A program made the position numbers and the translations under genes. The notes beneath the pieces were generated by a model. That model saw only the letters and a list, made by a program, of their open reading frames with translations. It had not been told where the DNA came from and did not search any database. A DNA stretch of 64,000 nt from an uncultured Cyclobacteriaceae bacterium (GTDB lineage: Bacteria > Bacteroidota > Bacteroidia > Cytophagales > Cyclobacteriaceae). The DNA is taken from the NCBI GenBank assembly GCA_937958005.1, contig CALGOB010000040.1, forward strand, positions 1 to 64,000, given 5' to 3'. Positions 55,490 to 64,000 of this stretch are shown here, one piece after another. Positions within the stretch are counted from its first letter, which is position 1. Each line of letters starts with the position of its first letter.

Positions 55490-56839
55490 ATGAGTTTTTT
55501 AAGACTGTTAATGGGTATAGTTTTCTTTATTGCGATAGCTTATTTTTTCTCAAATAACAGGAAGAAAATTGATTGGAGACTTGTAAGTGTGGGACTAGGT
55601 CTACAGTTAATATTGGGACTTGTATTGATAGGAGGTGCTAGGGCAAAAGTAGAGACGGAATGGATAAAATTCGTATTGAATTTTGTCCCAAATATTTTTG
55701 CCTCTCTTAGTGAAAAATTTGTGACTTTGTTAGGATATACCGAACAAGGGACTGCCTTTTTATTTGGTAATCTGCTGAATGATAATGGGAATATTGGATT
55801 CATATTCGCCATAAAAGTACTACCTACAGTTATATTTTTTTCTACCGTTACTGCAGGACTATATTATCTAGGAGTCTTACAGATAATTGTTAAATCAATT
55901 GCTTGGGTGATGGCAAAGACCATGAGGCTTTCTGGTGCAGAATCACTTTCTGCGGCAGGTAATATCTTCCTTGGTCAAACTGAAGCTCCTTTATTGGTGA
56001 AGCCATTTGTGGCTAAAATGACTAATTCAGAATTGATGTGTTTGATGACCGGAGGAATGGCCACCATTGCTGGTGGAGTGTTGGCTGGTTATGTGTTTTT
56101 GCTTGGAGGAGATAGTGCAGAAGAACAGGTGAAATTTGCTTCTTATTTGTTGAGCGCATCCATTATGAATGCACCCGCAGCGATTGTTATTTCTAAAATA
56201 TTAACCCCTGAACTTAATAAGGAAGCAATTAATACCAGTTTAACAGTAAGTAGTGAATCATTGGGTGTTAATTTAGTAGATGCATTAGCAAATGGAGCTT
56301 CAGAGGGCTTAAAATTAGCTCTTAATATTGGGGGAATGTTGTTGGCCTTTATTGCGGTGATAGCGGCATTAAATGGAATTTTGGAGTGGCTTGGTGATAT
56401 TCATTGGTTTGGTGCTCAATATAACTTGAATGATTGGATAACGGGAATAACTGATGGGCAATTTGATGCCTTATCTCTTCAGTACCTACTAGGGCAAGTT
56501 TTTAGGTTTTTTGCTTTTTTTATGGGAGTAGACTGGAATGAATCCTCGTTAGTTGGTTCATTATTAGGTACTAAGTTAGCAGTTAATGAGTTTATAGCCT
56601 ATCAAGGCCTGAAAGACTTTATGAAAGTAGAGAACTTATTGAGTGAAAAATCAATTGTAATTTCTACTTATGCTTTGTGCGGTTTTGCTAATTTTAGCTC
56701 AATTGCCATTCAGATTGGGGGAATAGGGGGGATGGCACCTACCCAACAAGGTAATATATCAAAATTAGGTTTTAAGGCACTTTTTGCAGCCACTATCGCT
56801 ACTATGTTGACAGCTACTATTGCTGGTGTTTTCTTTTAA
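55490..56839 (+). CDS. NupC-type concentrative nucleoside transporter
   Basis: 449 residues when started at the ATG at 55490 (MSFLRLLMGI), which the membrane topology supports; the open frame extends 30 nt upstream from a TTG. CNT signatures are GNIFLGQTEAPLLVKPF, MTGGMATIAGGVLAGYV and CGFANFSSIAIQIGGIGG. It imports nucleosides with H+ or Na+ across the inner membrane. Elsewhere in this window a deoxynucleoside kinase could use its products. Confidence 0.9.
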   Translation: MSFLRLLMGIVFFIAIAYFFSNNRKKIDWRLVSVGLGLQLILGLVLIGGARAKVETEWIKFVLNFVPNIFASLSEKFVTLLGYTEQGTAFLFGNLLNDNGNIGFIFAIKVLPTVIFFSTVTAGLYYLGVLQIIVKSIAWVMAKTMRLSGAESLSAAGNIFLGQTEAPLLVKPFVAKMTNSELMCLMTGGMATIAGGVLAGYVFLLGGDSAEEQVKFASYLLSASIMNAPAAIVISKILTPELNKEAINTSLTVSSESLGVNLVDALANGASEGLKLALNIGGMLLAFIAVIAALNGILEWLGDIHWFGAQYNLNDWITGITDGQFDALSLQYLLGQVFRFFAFFMGVDWNESSLVGSLLGTKLAVNEFIAYQGLKDFMKVENLLSEKSIVISTYALCGFANFSSIAIQIGGIGGMAPTQQGNISKLGFKALFAATIATMLTATIAGVFF

Positions 56840-56888
56840 CAGAAGTGGATTTAACTATCTATTAAAATGAATGATTGCGAAAATCAAA

Positions 56889-56999
56889 TTTAATCCCTAA
56901 GGGATATTAATTCCCCTGGCCGGGCGCCCCGACTCTTGAGTCGATCATTAAATTATTGCCCATAGATACCCCGTACCCTTGGGTCGGGGTTGGTTCATT
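56889..56999 (+). repeat. Hairpin repeat, copy L (111-bp form)
   Basis: A complete copy, apparently identical to copy D by eye, between convergent nupC-type and mgsA genes. Confidence 0.94.
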
Positions 57000-57056
57000 T
57001 AAAAGCTCTTTTCAATTAGCTAGAAGATTCTTTACAAATAATTGGAAAAAGTGTAG

Positions 57057-57425
57057 TTAACCTTCAGCAACAATTCCATTAATCAACAATTCAGCAGTAG
57101 CTTGATTGGTAGCCAAAGGGATATTATGTACATCACAAATTCTCATTAGCATTTGTACATCAGGTTCATGTGGATGCTTGTCAAGAGGATCTCTGAAAAA
57201 AACAACCATATCTAGTTTTTTTTCAGCAGCTAAAGCAGCTATTTGAGCGTCACCGCCTAGTGGACCACTTAGAAACTTGTGAACTTCCAAACCAGCCTTT
57301 TCTACATGAGTTCCAGTAGTCCCTGTGGATACTAAATCCACACCTTCTAAAAACTTTTTGTTGCCGAGTAAAAAAGAAACCATTTCTGCTTTTTTACCAT
57401 TATGAGCTATAACTGCTATTTTCAT
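57057..57425 (-). CDS. mgsA: Methylglyoxal synthase
   Basis: 122 residues. STGTTGTHVEKAGLEV, SGPLGGDAQIAA with the catalytic Asp, and FFRDPLDKHPHEPDVQMLMR are family hallmarks. It converts dihydroxyacetone phosphate into methylglyoxal and phosphate. It is about 30 residues shorter than the E. coli enzyme at the ends but the core is complete. Downstream of pckA on the same strand but separated by a terminator. Confidence 0.93.
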   Translation of the reverse strand: MKIAVIAHNGKKAEMVSFLLGNKKFLEGVDLVSTGTTGTHVEKAGLEVHKFLSGPLGGDAQIAALAAEKKLDMVVFFRDPLDKHPHEPDVQMLMRICDVHNIPLATNQATAELLINGIVAEG

Positions 57426-57436
57426 TTGCTATATTC

Positions 57437-57497
57437 AAAAAAAGGGTTGTATTGTCGCTCAAATCTATATAAGTCATTGAACTGATACAACCCTTTT
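57437..57497 (-). terminator. Intrinsic terminator after pckA
   Basis: Arms AAAAGGGTTGTAT and ATACAACCCTTTT pair perfectly around a loop of about 30 nt; on the pckA strand the structure is followed by a T-run. Confidence 0.75.
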
Positions 57498-57512
57498 AAA
57501 TTATTTACTGAT

Positions 57513-59132
57513 TTACTTGAAGCTGTGGTTCTCTTTGGGTGAACCACTTAAAATCTCTTCATTCGCGAAATCTTTAAATTTCTCAAAGTTTTTGTTGAAA
57601 GCAATAGCCAACTCATTCGCTTTTGCATAGAATGCCTTGTCATTTTTCCAAGTCTCTCTCGGGCTTAAAATTTCAGAAGGAACATCAGGGCAGGTCATCG
57701 GTATTTCAGTACCGAAAATTGAATGAGTTCTATATCCTACATTGTTTAATGTACCATCTAATGCAGCAGTGATCATCGCTCTCGTATATCCTAGCTTTAT
57801 TCTACTCCCAACACCATAAGGACCACCTGTCCATCCAGTATTTACTAACCAGATAGTTACATCGTTTTCTTCCATTTTCTTCCCAAGCATTTCTGCATAT
57901 TTAGTAGGATGTAAAGGAAGGAAAGGAGAACCAAAGCAAGCACTGAATGTAGTTTGTGGTTCTGTTATTCCAGCTTCTGTACCAGCAACCTTAGCCGTAT
58001 AGCCTGAAATAAAATGGAACATAGCCTGAGACTTGCTCAATTTTTGAATAGGGGGAATTACTCCAAATGCATCACATGTCAGGAAGAAAATATTTTTAGG
58101 AATCCCACCTACTGATGGAGATACGGCATTTGATATATGATGAATAGGGTAGGCAGTTCTCGTATTTTCTGTTACTTCTTTATTCTCATAATCAACAGAC
58201 CTGGAACCTTCTTGGAAGCGTGTATTCTCTACAATAGCACCAAACTTAATGGCATCATATATTTCAGGTTCTTTTTCTCTGGTGAGATCTATCACTTTAG
58301 CATAGCACCCACCTTCAAAATTAAACACATTTGTATTCGTCCATCCATGTTCATCGTCACCTATCAGCCCTCTTTTAGGATCAGCAGAAAGAGTAGTTTT
58401 TCCAGTGCCAGATAGTCCAAAGAAAATGGCTGTGTCATGATTTTCTAAACCAATATTGGCAGAGCAATGCATTGATAAAATTCCTTTTTCTTCTGGTAAG
58501 AGATAGTTAAGGACAGAAAAAATTCCTTTTTTCATCTCGCCAGCATACCCAGTACCCCCTATAAGAATAATCTTTTTAGTCAGATTAATCATCGCAAAGT
58601 TAGATTGACGAGTACCGTCTACAGCAGGATCTGCTTCAAATTCAGGGATACAAATAATTGTGAAGTTAGGATTGAAACCCTTTAACTTATATTTGTCAGG
58701 CCTTAAAAACATGTTGTAACAAAATAAGTTTTGCCACGCTTTTGTATTGATTACTCTTAGATTTAGCCTGTGAGTTTTATCAGCGCCTGCATAAGCATCT
58801 CTTACATAGACTTTTTTATCAGCAAGAAACTGGATCATTTTTTGATGCAGTCCATCAAATTGGGCTTCTGAAATAGGGATATTTACATCCCCCCACCAGA
58901 CAGTGTTTTCTGTTGTGCCGTCTTTAACAATGAACCTATCCTTCGGGGATCTCCCTGTGAACTTTCCGGTATCGCACATTAAAGCACCAGTATCTGTTAC
59001 AGTTCCTTCATTGTTTTTGATCGCTTCTTCTACTAATTCTGCAGGGGTAAGATTCCAATAAGCTTGGGCAACCTTATTGATTCCTACCTTGTCTAAGCCG
59101 TTTTCGGACGGTTTTAATCCGATTTCTTGCAT
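57513..59132 (-). CDS. pckA: Phosphoenolpyruvate carboxykinase (ATP)
   Basis: 539 residues, full length. The ATP-binding loop GLSGTGKTTLSADP and metal-binding GDDEHGW lie near 245-265, the R-rich FTGRSPKDRFIV near 58-69, and GTRQSNFAMINLT near 188. It converts oxaloacetate and ATP to PEP in gluconeogenesis. A TAAGTTTG element on its strand at 59172-59179 could be the -7 promoter box. Confidence 0.96.
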   Translation of the reverse strand: MQEIGLKPSENGLDKVGINKVAQAYWNLTPAELVEEAIKNNEGTVTDTGALMCDTGKFTGRSPKDRFIVKDGTTENTVWWGDVNIPISEAQFDGLHQKMIQFLADKKVYVRDAYAGADKTHRLNLRVINTKAWQNLFCYNMFLRPDKYKLKGFNPNFTIICIPEFEADPAVDGTRQSNFAMINLTKKIILIGGTGYAGEMKKGIFSVLNYLLPEEKGILSMHCSANIGLENHDTAIFFGLSGTGKTTLSADPKRGLIGDDEHGWTNTNVFNFEGGCYAKVIDLTREKEPEIYDAIKFGAIVENTRFQEGSRSVDYENKEVTENTRTAYPIHHISNAVSPSVGGIPKNIFFLTCDAFGVIPPIQKLSKSQAMFHFISGYTAKVAGTEAGITEPQTTFSACFGSPFLPLHPTKYAEMLGKKMEENDVTIWLVNTGWTGGPYGVGSRIKLGYTRAMITAALDGTLNNVGYRTHSIFGTEIPMTCPDVPSEILSPRETWKNDKAFYAKANELAIAFNKNFEKFKDFANEEILSGSPKENHSFK

Positions 59133-59270
59133 AGTTAAAGTTATTTGCGTTATACTTGTTTATTTAAGTTGCAAACTTAATGTAAAATATATGCTTGACT
59201 GGTTGGTTGTGTGTAATTTATTTGCTGCTTAGAACACTTTTGAATTAATAAACAAACGTTTTCATAAAAT

Positions 59271-60824
59271 ATGAGTGACTTACAAAGCCAAAAGACATTT
59301 TTTGGCCACCCCAGGGGACTTGCTACCCTATTTTTTACAGAGATGTTCGAGAGGTTTAGCTATTATGGAATGCGGGCGCTGTTGTTATTGTTTATTACGG
59401 CTGCCATTGCTGAAGGTGGCCTTGGTATAGATGAAAAAACAGGAGGTGCAATATATGGTTTATACACTATGGGTGTATATATTTTTGCATTGCCTGGAGG
59501 ATGGGTTGCTGATAGGCTTTTGGGATTGAAAAAATCTGTTTGGTATGGTGGTATCATTATTGCTTTGGGGCATTTTACTATGGCTATTCCTGGAATCATC
59601 AATGTTGTTAATGGCGTTGAGAATAAAGGAGTCTTAACTGACATTGATATTATACCTTTTTTCTTAGGATTGATTTTTATTGCAATTGGTACAGGCTTGT
59701 TGAAGCCTAATATTAGTTCTATGGTTGGTTCTCTTTACCCTAAGTCTGAAAGTGCTAGAAGAGATGCTGGTTTTTCAATTTTTTATGCAGGAATTAACCT
59801 TGGAGCATTTCTAGCTCCTATTATTACAGCATATTTAGGGCAAAAGGTTAATTGGCACCTTGGTTTTGGAGCTGCTGGTATTTTTATGGTTCTTGGTTTA
59901 ATTCAATATAAGTTTACCTTAGGCTATCTTGATGGAATTGGTGATGAACCAATGCCTACGAACGAAAAAGAACAGAAACAGAAAAAAAGCACAGGTCGTA
60001 TTTTACAGGTTGTAGCGGTTGTTACTGCTTTATTTTTAACACTTGCATTTACTGGTATTATACCTGTAAATGCTATTTCAATAGCCAACCTCTCTGGTGT
60101 TGTTATATTATTAACAGTATTTTGCTTTTTGATTTATGTGATGTTTTTTGGAGGGGTAACACCTGATGAACGTAATAAAACGATTGTAATTGCCATAGTT
60201 TTTGTGTTTTCAGCACTGTTTTGGTCAGGGTTTGAACAGGCTGGTTCTACTCTTAACTTGTTTGCTGAAAACTTTACAGATCTTAATGTATTTGGGGTTG
60301 ATATTGCTTCGGGAACCTTACAGTCAGTAAATCCTATGTTCCTCATTATATTTGCCCCAATATTTGGTGCTATGTGGATTAGGTTGGCACTTAAAAATTT
60401 AGAACCTTCTAGTCCTATTAAATTCGCTTTAGGACTGATTCTACTTGGTGTTGGTTTCCTTATAATGTATTTCGCTTCCCTAATAGCTGCTTCTGGTGAA
60501 TTGGCAGCTCCTACATGGCTCATTTTTACGTACATGTTTCATACATTTGGTGAATTAAGCTTAAGTCCTGTTGGTCTTAGTTTGATCACAAAGCTTGCTC
60601 CTAAGAAGTTCTATGGGCAAATGATGGGAATATGGTTTATGTCAGTATCTTTTGGGAATCTCATTGCTGGTTTGCTGGCTGGAGAGATCTCAGGAGAGAG
60701 CGATCAAGCGCTGAAACAAATGCCAGATCAATACTTGCTAATTGTTTATATTACGATAGGTTCAGGTCTTGTGTTAGCATTGTTTAGCAAACCTATTAGA
60801 AAACTAATGGGAGATGTTCATTAA
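59271..60824 (+). CDS. Proton-dependent peptide transporter, POT/PTR family
   Basis: 517 residues with about 14 membrane segments. FFGHPRGLATLFFTEMFERF with the ExxER motif and SYYGMRALLLLF are the POT signature; GTGLLKPNISSMVG and FSIFYAGINLGAF follow. It takes up di- and tripeptides with protons. It is divergent from pckA and followed by a terminator. Confidence 0.92.
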   Translation: MSDLQSQKTFFGHPRGLATLFFTEMFERFSYYGMRALLLLFITAAIAEGGLGIDEKTGGAIYGLYTMGVYIFALPGGWVADRLLGLKKSVWYGGIIIALGHFTMAIPGIINVVNGVENKGVLTDIDIIPFFLGLIFIAIGTGLLKPNISSMVGSLYPKSESARRDAGFSIFYAGINLGAFLAPIITAYLGQKVNWHLGFGAAGIFMVLGLIQYKFTLGYLDGIGDEPMPTNEKEQKQKKSTGRILQVVAVVTALFLTLAFTGIIPVNAISIANLSGVVILLTVFCFLIYVMFFGGVTPDERNKTIVIAIVFVFSALFWSGFEQAGSTLNLFAENFTDLNVFGVDIASGTLQSVNPMFLIIFAPIFGAMWIRLALKNLEPSSPIKFALGLILLGVGFLIMYFASLIAASGELAAPTWLIFTYMFHTFGELSLSPVGLSLITKLAPKKFYGQMMGIWFMSVSFGNLIAGLLAGEISGESDQALKQMPDQYLLIVYITIGSGLVLALFSKPIRKLMGDVH

Positions 60825-60848
60825 TTGAAATGACTGAAAAAAATATTT

Positions 60849-60884
60849 TAAAACTCTTTGACCACTTGGTTGAAGAGTTTTTTT
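60849..60884 (+). terminator. Intrinsic terminator of the peptide transporter gene
   Basis: Stem AAACTCTT/AAGAGTTT with a loop that can pair further (ACC/GGT) and T-run. Confidence 0.75.
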
Positions 60885-60933
60885 GTTTAACAGGTTTATG
60901 GTTTTATTTGTCTCATTGTTTAGCCACCAAAAT

Positions 60934-61118
60934 TTAACCCGAATGATGCAATAGAAATTTGATGCAAACCGTAACTAACAGTCATCTAGCCACTTAAATC
61001 CTAATTTCCTACTCACCATAATGAAGACTATGTCTGCGTTGCAAATCAGAATTTAGGCAGCTATCTAACAGTCATTTATGATTTTCTCTTAAAAGCCTAA
61101 TGCATCATTCGGGTTAAA
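60934..61118 (+). mobile_element. 185-bp MITE-like element, copy 2
   Basis: The better preserved copy. Terminal inverted repeats TTAACCCGAATGATGCA and TGCATCATTCGGGTTAA match exactly over 17 bp. No transposase is encoded. It borders a truncated MutS-family sequence on its right side. Confidence 0.8.
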
Positions 61119-61407
61119 GGGACAAATACCATTGAAAGAATAGTTGCAGGAAAATCTGTGCTATCTTATCTAAATGAGAATGATAATTTTGTGTTTGCAT
61201 CCACACATGATCTGGAATTAACAGAGTATCCTTTTGAATCTTATAATTATGATCATTTTCCTGAAATGATAATCGATGAAGAACTTTCATTTGACTATTT
61301 GTTGAAGGACGGAAAGTTGACCCATACAAATACGATCAAAATTTTAGAATCGAACGATTAGCCTAAAGAAATTACAAATGAGGCAGGGCATTGTCAGCAG
61401 AATTAGC
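61117..61407 (+). pseudogene. Relic of a MutS-family gene (C-terminal end only)
   Basis: Directly after the MITE the frame reads KGTNTIERIVAGKSVLSYL, then FVFASTHDLELTEYPF, then FDYLLKDGKLTHTNTIKIL: the last part of the ATPase domain of MutS-related proteins, including the STHD motif. The Walker A part and all upstream domains are missing from the window. A TAG at 61359 interrupts the end, yet the same frame continues PKEITNEA, as in intact homologues. So it is a decayed remnant: cut off at the MITE boundary and carrying a nonsense change. Confidence 0.8.
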
Positions 61408-61440
61408 TCGATGAAGGAATAAAGATTCGTAGGTAAAAGA

Positions 61441-61477
61441 AAAGCCTTGATATTATCACAATATCAAGGCTTTTGAT
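61441..61477 (-). terminator. Intrinsic terminator of the groESL operon
   Basis: Stem AAAGCCTTGATATT/AATATCAAGGCTTT with a short loop and T-run on the groEL strand; it could also work on the other strand. Confidence 0.85.
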
Positions 61478-61497
61478 TAATTATTTTGCAGATGTTA

Positions 61498-63174
<1,677 letters not shown>

Positions 63175-63181
63175 TTATTAA

Positions 63182-63460
63182 TTATATGATACCGTAGATA
63201 TCAGATTCTTTCATGATTAGGTATTCGCTTCCGTCAAGAGTTATCTCCGTACCTGAATACTTACCATAAAGTACTGTGTCACCTACTTTTACTGTGATAG
63301 GCTCATCTTTTTTACCAGTACCAATAGCTACGATTTCACCTCTTTGTGGTTTTTCTTTAGCAGAATCTGGAATGATAATTCCTGAAGCTGTTTTTTCTTC
63401 CGCAGCAGCAGGTTCTACTAGAACCCTATCCGCCAAAGGTTTGAAATTCACTTTTGACAT
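63182..63460 (-). CDS. groS: Co-chaperonin GroES (10 kDa)
   Basis: 92 residues when started at the ATG at 63460 ([15 protein letters not shown]). The open frame extends 26 codons further upstream, but that part lies in the promoter and leader and is not homologous. The mobile loop [19 protein letters not shown] and the EIVAIGTG segment are typical. Lid of the GroEL chamber. Confidence 0.96.
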   Translation of the reverse strand: MSKVNFKPLADRVLVEPAAAEEKTASGIIIPDSAKEKPQRGEIVAIGTGKKDEPITVKVGDTVLYGKYSGTEITLDGSEYLIMKESDIYGII

Positions 63461-63533
63461 TTTTATTCTTTTTTTGTTTGTTAATCGATTAATTAATTCA
63501 ATAATTGTCACATCGTCTGACATATCCATAGCT

Positions 63534-63549
63534 AACATTTGTCGTGCCA
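63534..63549 (-). promoter_or_regulatory. Candidate sigma-54-like promoter of groES
   Basis: On the gene strand the sequence reads TGGCACGACAAATGTT: a perfect -24 half (TGGCACG) and, 10 bp after GG, GT where the consensus has GC. TSS would be some 60 nt before the groES ATG. CTGACA is repeated upstream at 63570-63575 and 63602-63607, 32 bp apart. No CIRCE element was seen. Confidence 0.35.
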
Positions 63550-63623
63550 GATATGCTTTTAAGGCAAATTGTCAGTATTTCTTTAGAATTCTGTGAAATT
63601 ATGTCAGACTTACTGGATAGCCT

Positions 63624-63660
63624 ATAAAAAAAGCCCATCAACTGAATTGATGGGCTTTTT
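63624..63660 (-). terminator. Intrinsic terminator downstream of secG
   Basis: Stem AAAGCCCATCAA/TTGATGGGCTTT with a 5-nt loop and T/A runs on both sides. On the secG strand it lies beyond repeat copy M, so the repeat is within the 3' untranslated part of the secG transcript. Confidence 0.8.
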
Positions 63661-63754
63661 AATCCCTAAGGGATATTAATTCCCCGACTCTTGAGTCGAT
63701 CATTAAATTATTGCCCATAGATACCCCGTACCCTTGGGTCGGGGTTGGTTCATT
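63658..63754 (+). repeat. Hairpin repeat, copy M (97-bp form)
   Basis: A complete compact copy that begins within the T-run of the adjacent terminator and ends 15 bp before the secG stop. Confidence 0.93.
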
Positions 63755-63768
63755 ATTTTTAATCCGTC

Positions 63769-64000
63769 TTAGTTTCCTCCAGTAGAGTCAGGGGTTGTAA
63801 AATCTGTTTGTGTACCCTCTCCACCAATACTAGGCGCTATTGGTGCTGCTTCATTTTGTACCTTGTCTATAATAGGATTTGATGAATCAGTACTAGAGCC
63901 GCCAATAAAAAACTTTGTAGAGATAGTAAGCACCATAATGGCAATCACAAAACCCCAAGTTAATTTTTCTAGTAGGTCACTTGTCTTTTTAACACCCATT
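63769..64000 (-). CDS. secG: Preprotein translocase subunit SecG (partial)
   Basis: The C-terminal 76 or so residues are in the window; the gene continues past its end. MGVKKTSDLLEKLTWGFVIAIMV is the segment around the second membrane helix of SecG in this phylum, where it follows a conserved GG..Q region, so the Met at 63999 is probably internal and not the start. The hydrophilic tail is rich in Ser, Thr and Gly. SecG is a membrane part of the SecYEG export channel. Confidence 0.85.
   Translation of the reverse strand, partial: MGVKKTSDLLEKLTWGFVIAIMVLTISTKFFIGGSSTDSSNPIIDKVQNEAAPIAPSIGGEGTQTDFTTPDSTGGN

Noticed and set aside
63461-63538. N-terminal extension of GroES
   Set aside because: The family N-terminus is at the ATG at 63460; the upstream codons overlap promoter-like sequence and do not resemble GroES.
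63276-63596. Open frame on the + strand over groES
   Set aside because: It is a shadow of groES and its leader with no domain or initiation signal.

Overview
The window is AT-rich DNA from a bacterium of the phylum Bacteroidota, most likely a marine or halotolerant member of the Cytophagales (Marivirga-like; the genus is a guess). Support for this: promoters of the TAnnTTTG type, almost no Shine-Dalgarno sequences, a TonB-dependent receptor, CarboxypepD_reg-type domains, DUF4442, DUF2911, DUF547, SiaB/SiaC-type proteins, a fused OtsAB and an M14 peptidase of the Bacteroidota type. Apart from the repeats it reads as chromosomal housekeeping DNA; no phage, plasmid, CRISPR, rRNA or tRNA was recognised.

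Layout. 0.5-10 kb: YihY/BrkB membrane protein, a hotdog-fold protein, a Na+/sugar symporter, a large M14 peptidase, a broken MuiA/DUF4139 gene and a cold-shock protein. 10-17 kb: a haloacid dehalogenase, then a molybdenum hydroxylase locus (small, large and medium subunits with form II active-site loop AYRGAGR) followed by CoxD-like AAA+ and CoxE-like VWA proteins. 17-20 kb: a SiaA-SiaB-SiaC phosphatase/kinase/phosphoprotein operon in which the usual diguanylate cyclase SiaD is replaced by a small coiled-coil membrane protein. 20-31 kb: DUF302, DUF2911, FKBP, TonB receptor plus deoxynucleoside kinase, YheT hydrolase, rhodanese, LhgO, MsrB, PBP4. 31-42.5 kb: a group fitting salt and osmotic adaptation: Na+/H+ antiporter, GOLPH3-like protein, K+ channel, betaine/choline-type ABC transporter, GH15 enzyme, trehalose-6-phosphate synthase/phosphatase. 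42.5-49.6 kb: exonuclease, DnaB, an MDR oxidoreductase, EtfBA, bifunctional nuclease. 49.6-55.4 kb: a TPR histidine kinase and two tandem response regulators with degenerate PP2C output domains. 55-64 kb: NupC transporter, MgsA, PckA, POT peptide transporter, a MutS-family relic, GroEL/GroES and partial SecG.

The most striking non-coding feature is a family of hairpin-rich intergenic repeats, 13 copies found by eye. The compact form is 97 bp; a second form carries a 14-bp GC-rich insertion (111 bp); longer forms carry an extra module of about 35 nt at the tip of one or both internal hairpins. One copy interrupts the MuiA gene, so the family has moved. Copies sit mainly between convergent genes next to T-runs, and two supply the stop codon of a neighbouring gene. 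A second family, a 185-bp MITE-like element with terminal inverted repeats, occurs twice plus one fragment; one copy abuts the MutS relic.

The protein-level observations most worth checking are an apparently circularly permuted substrate-binding domain in the osmolyte ABC transporter, the RssB-like pair of pseudophosphatase response regulators, and the Sia module without SiaD. All calls come from reading the sequence; no database search was run.
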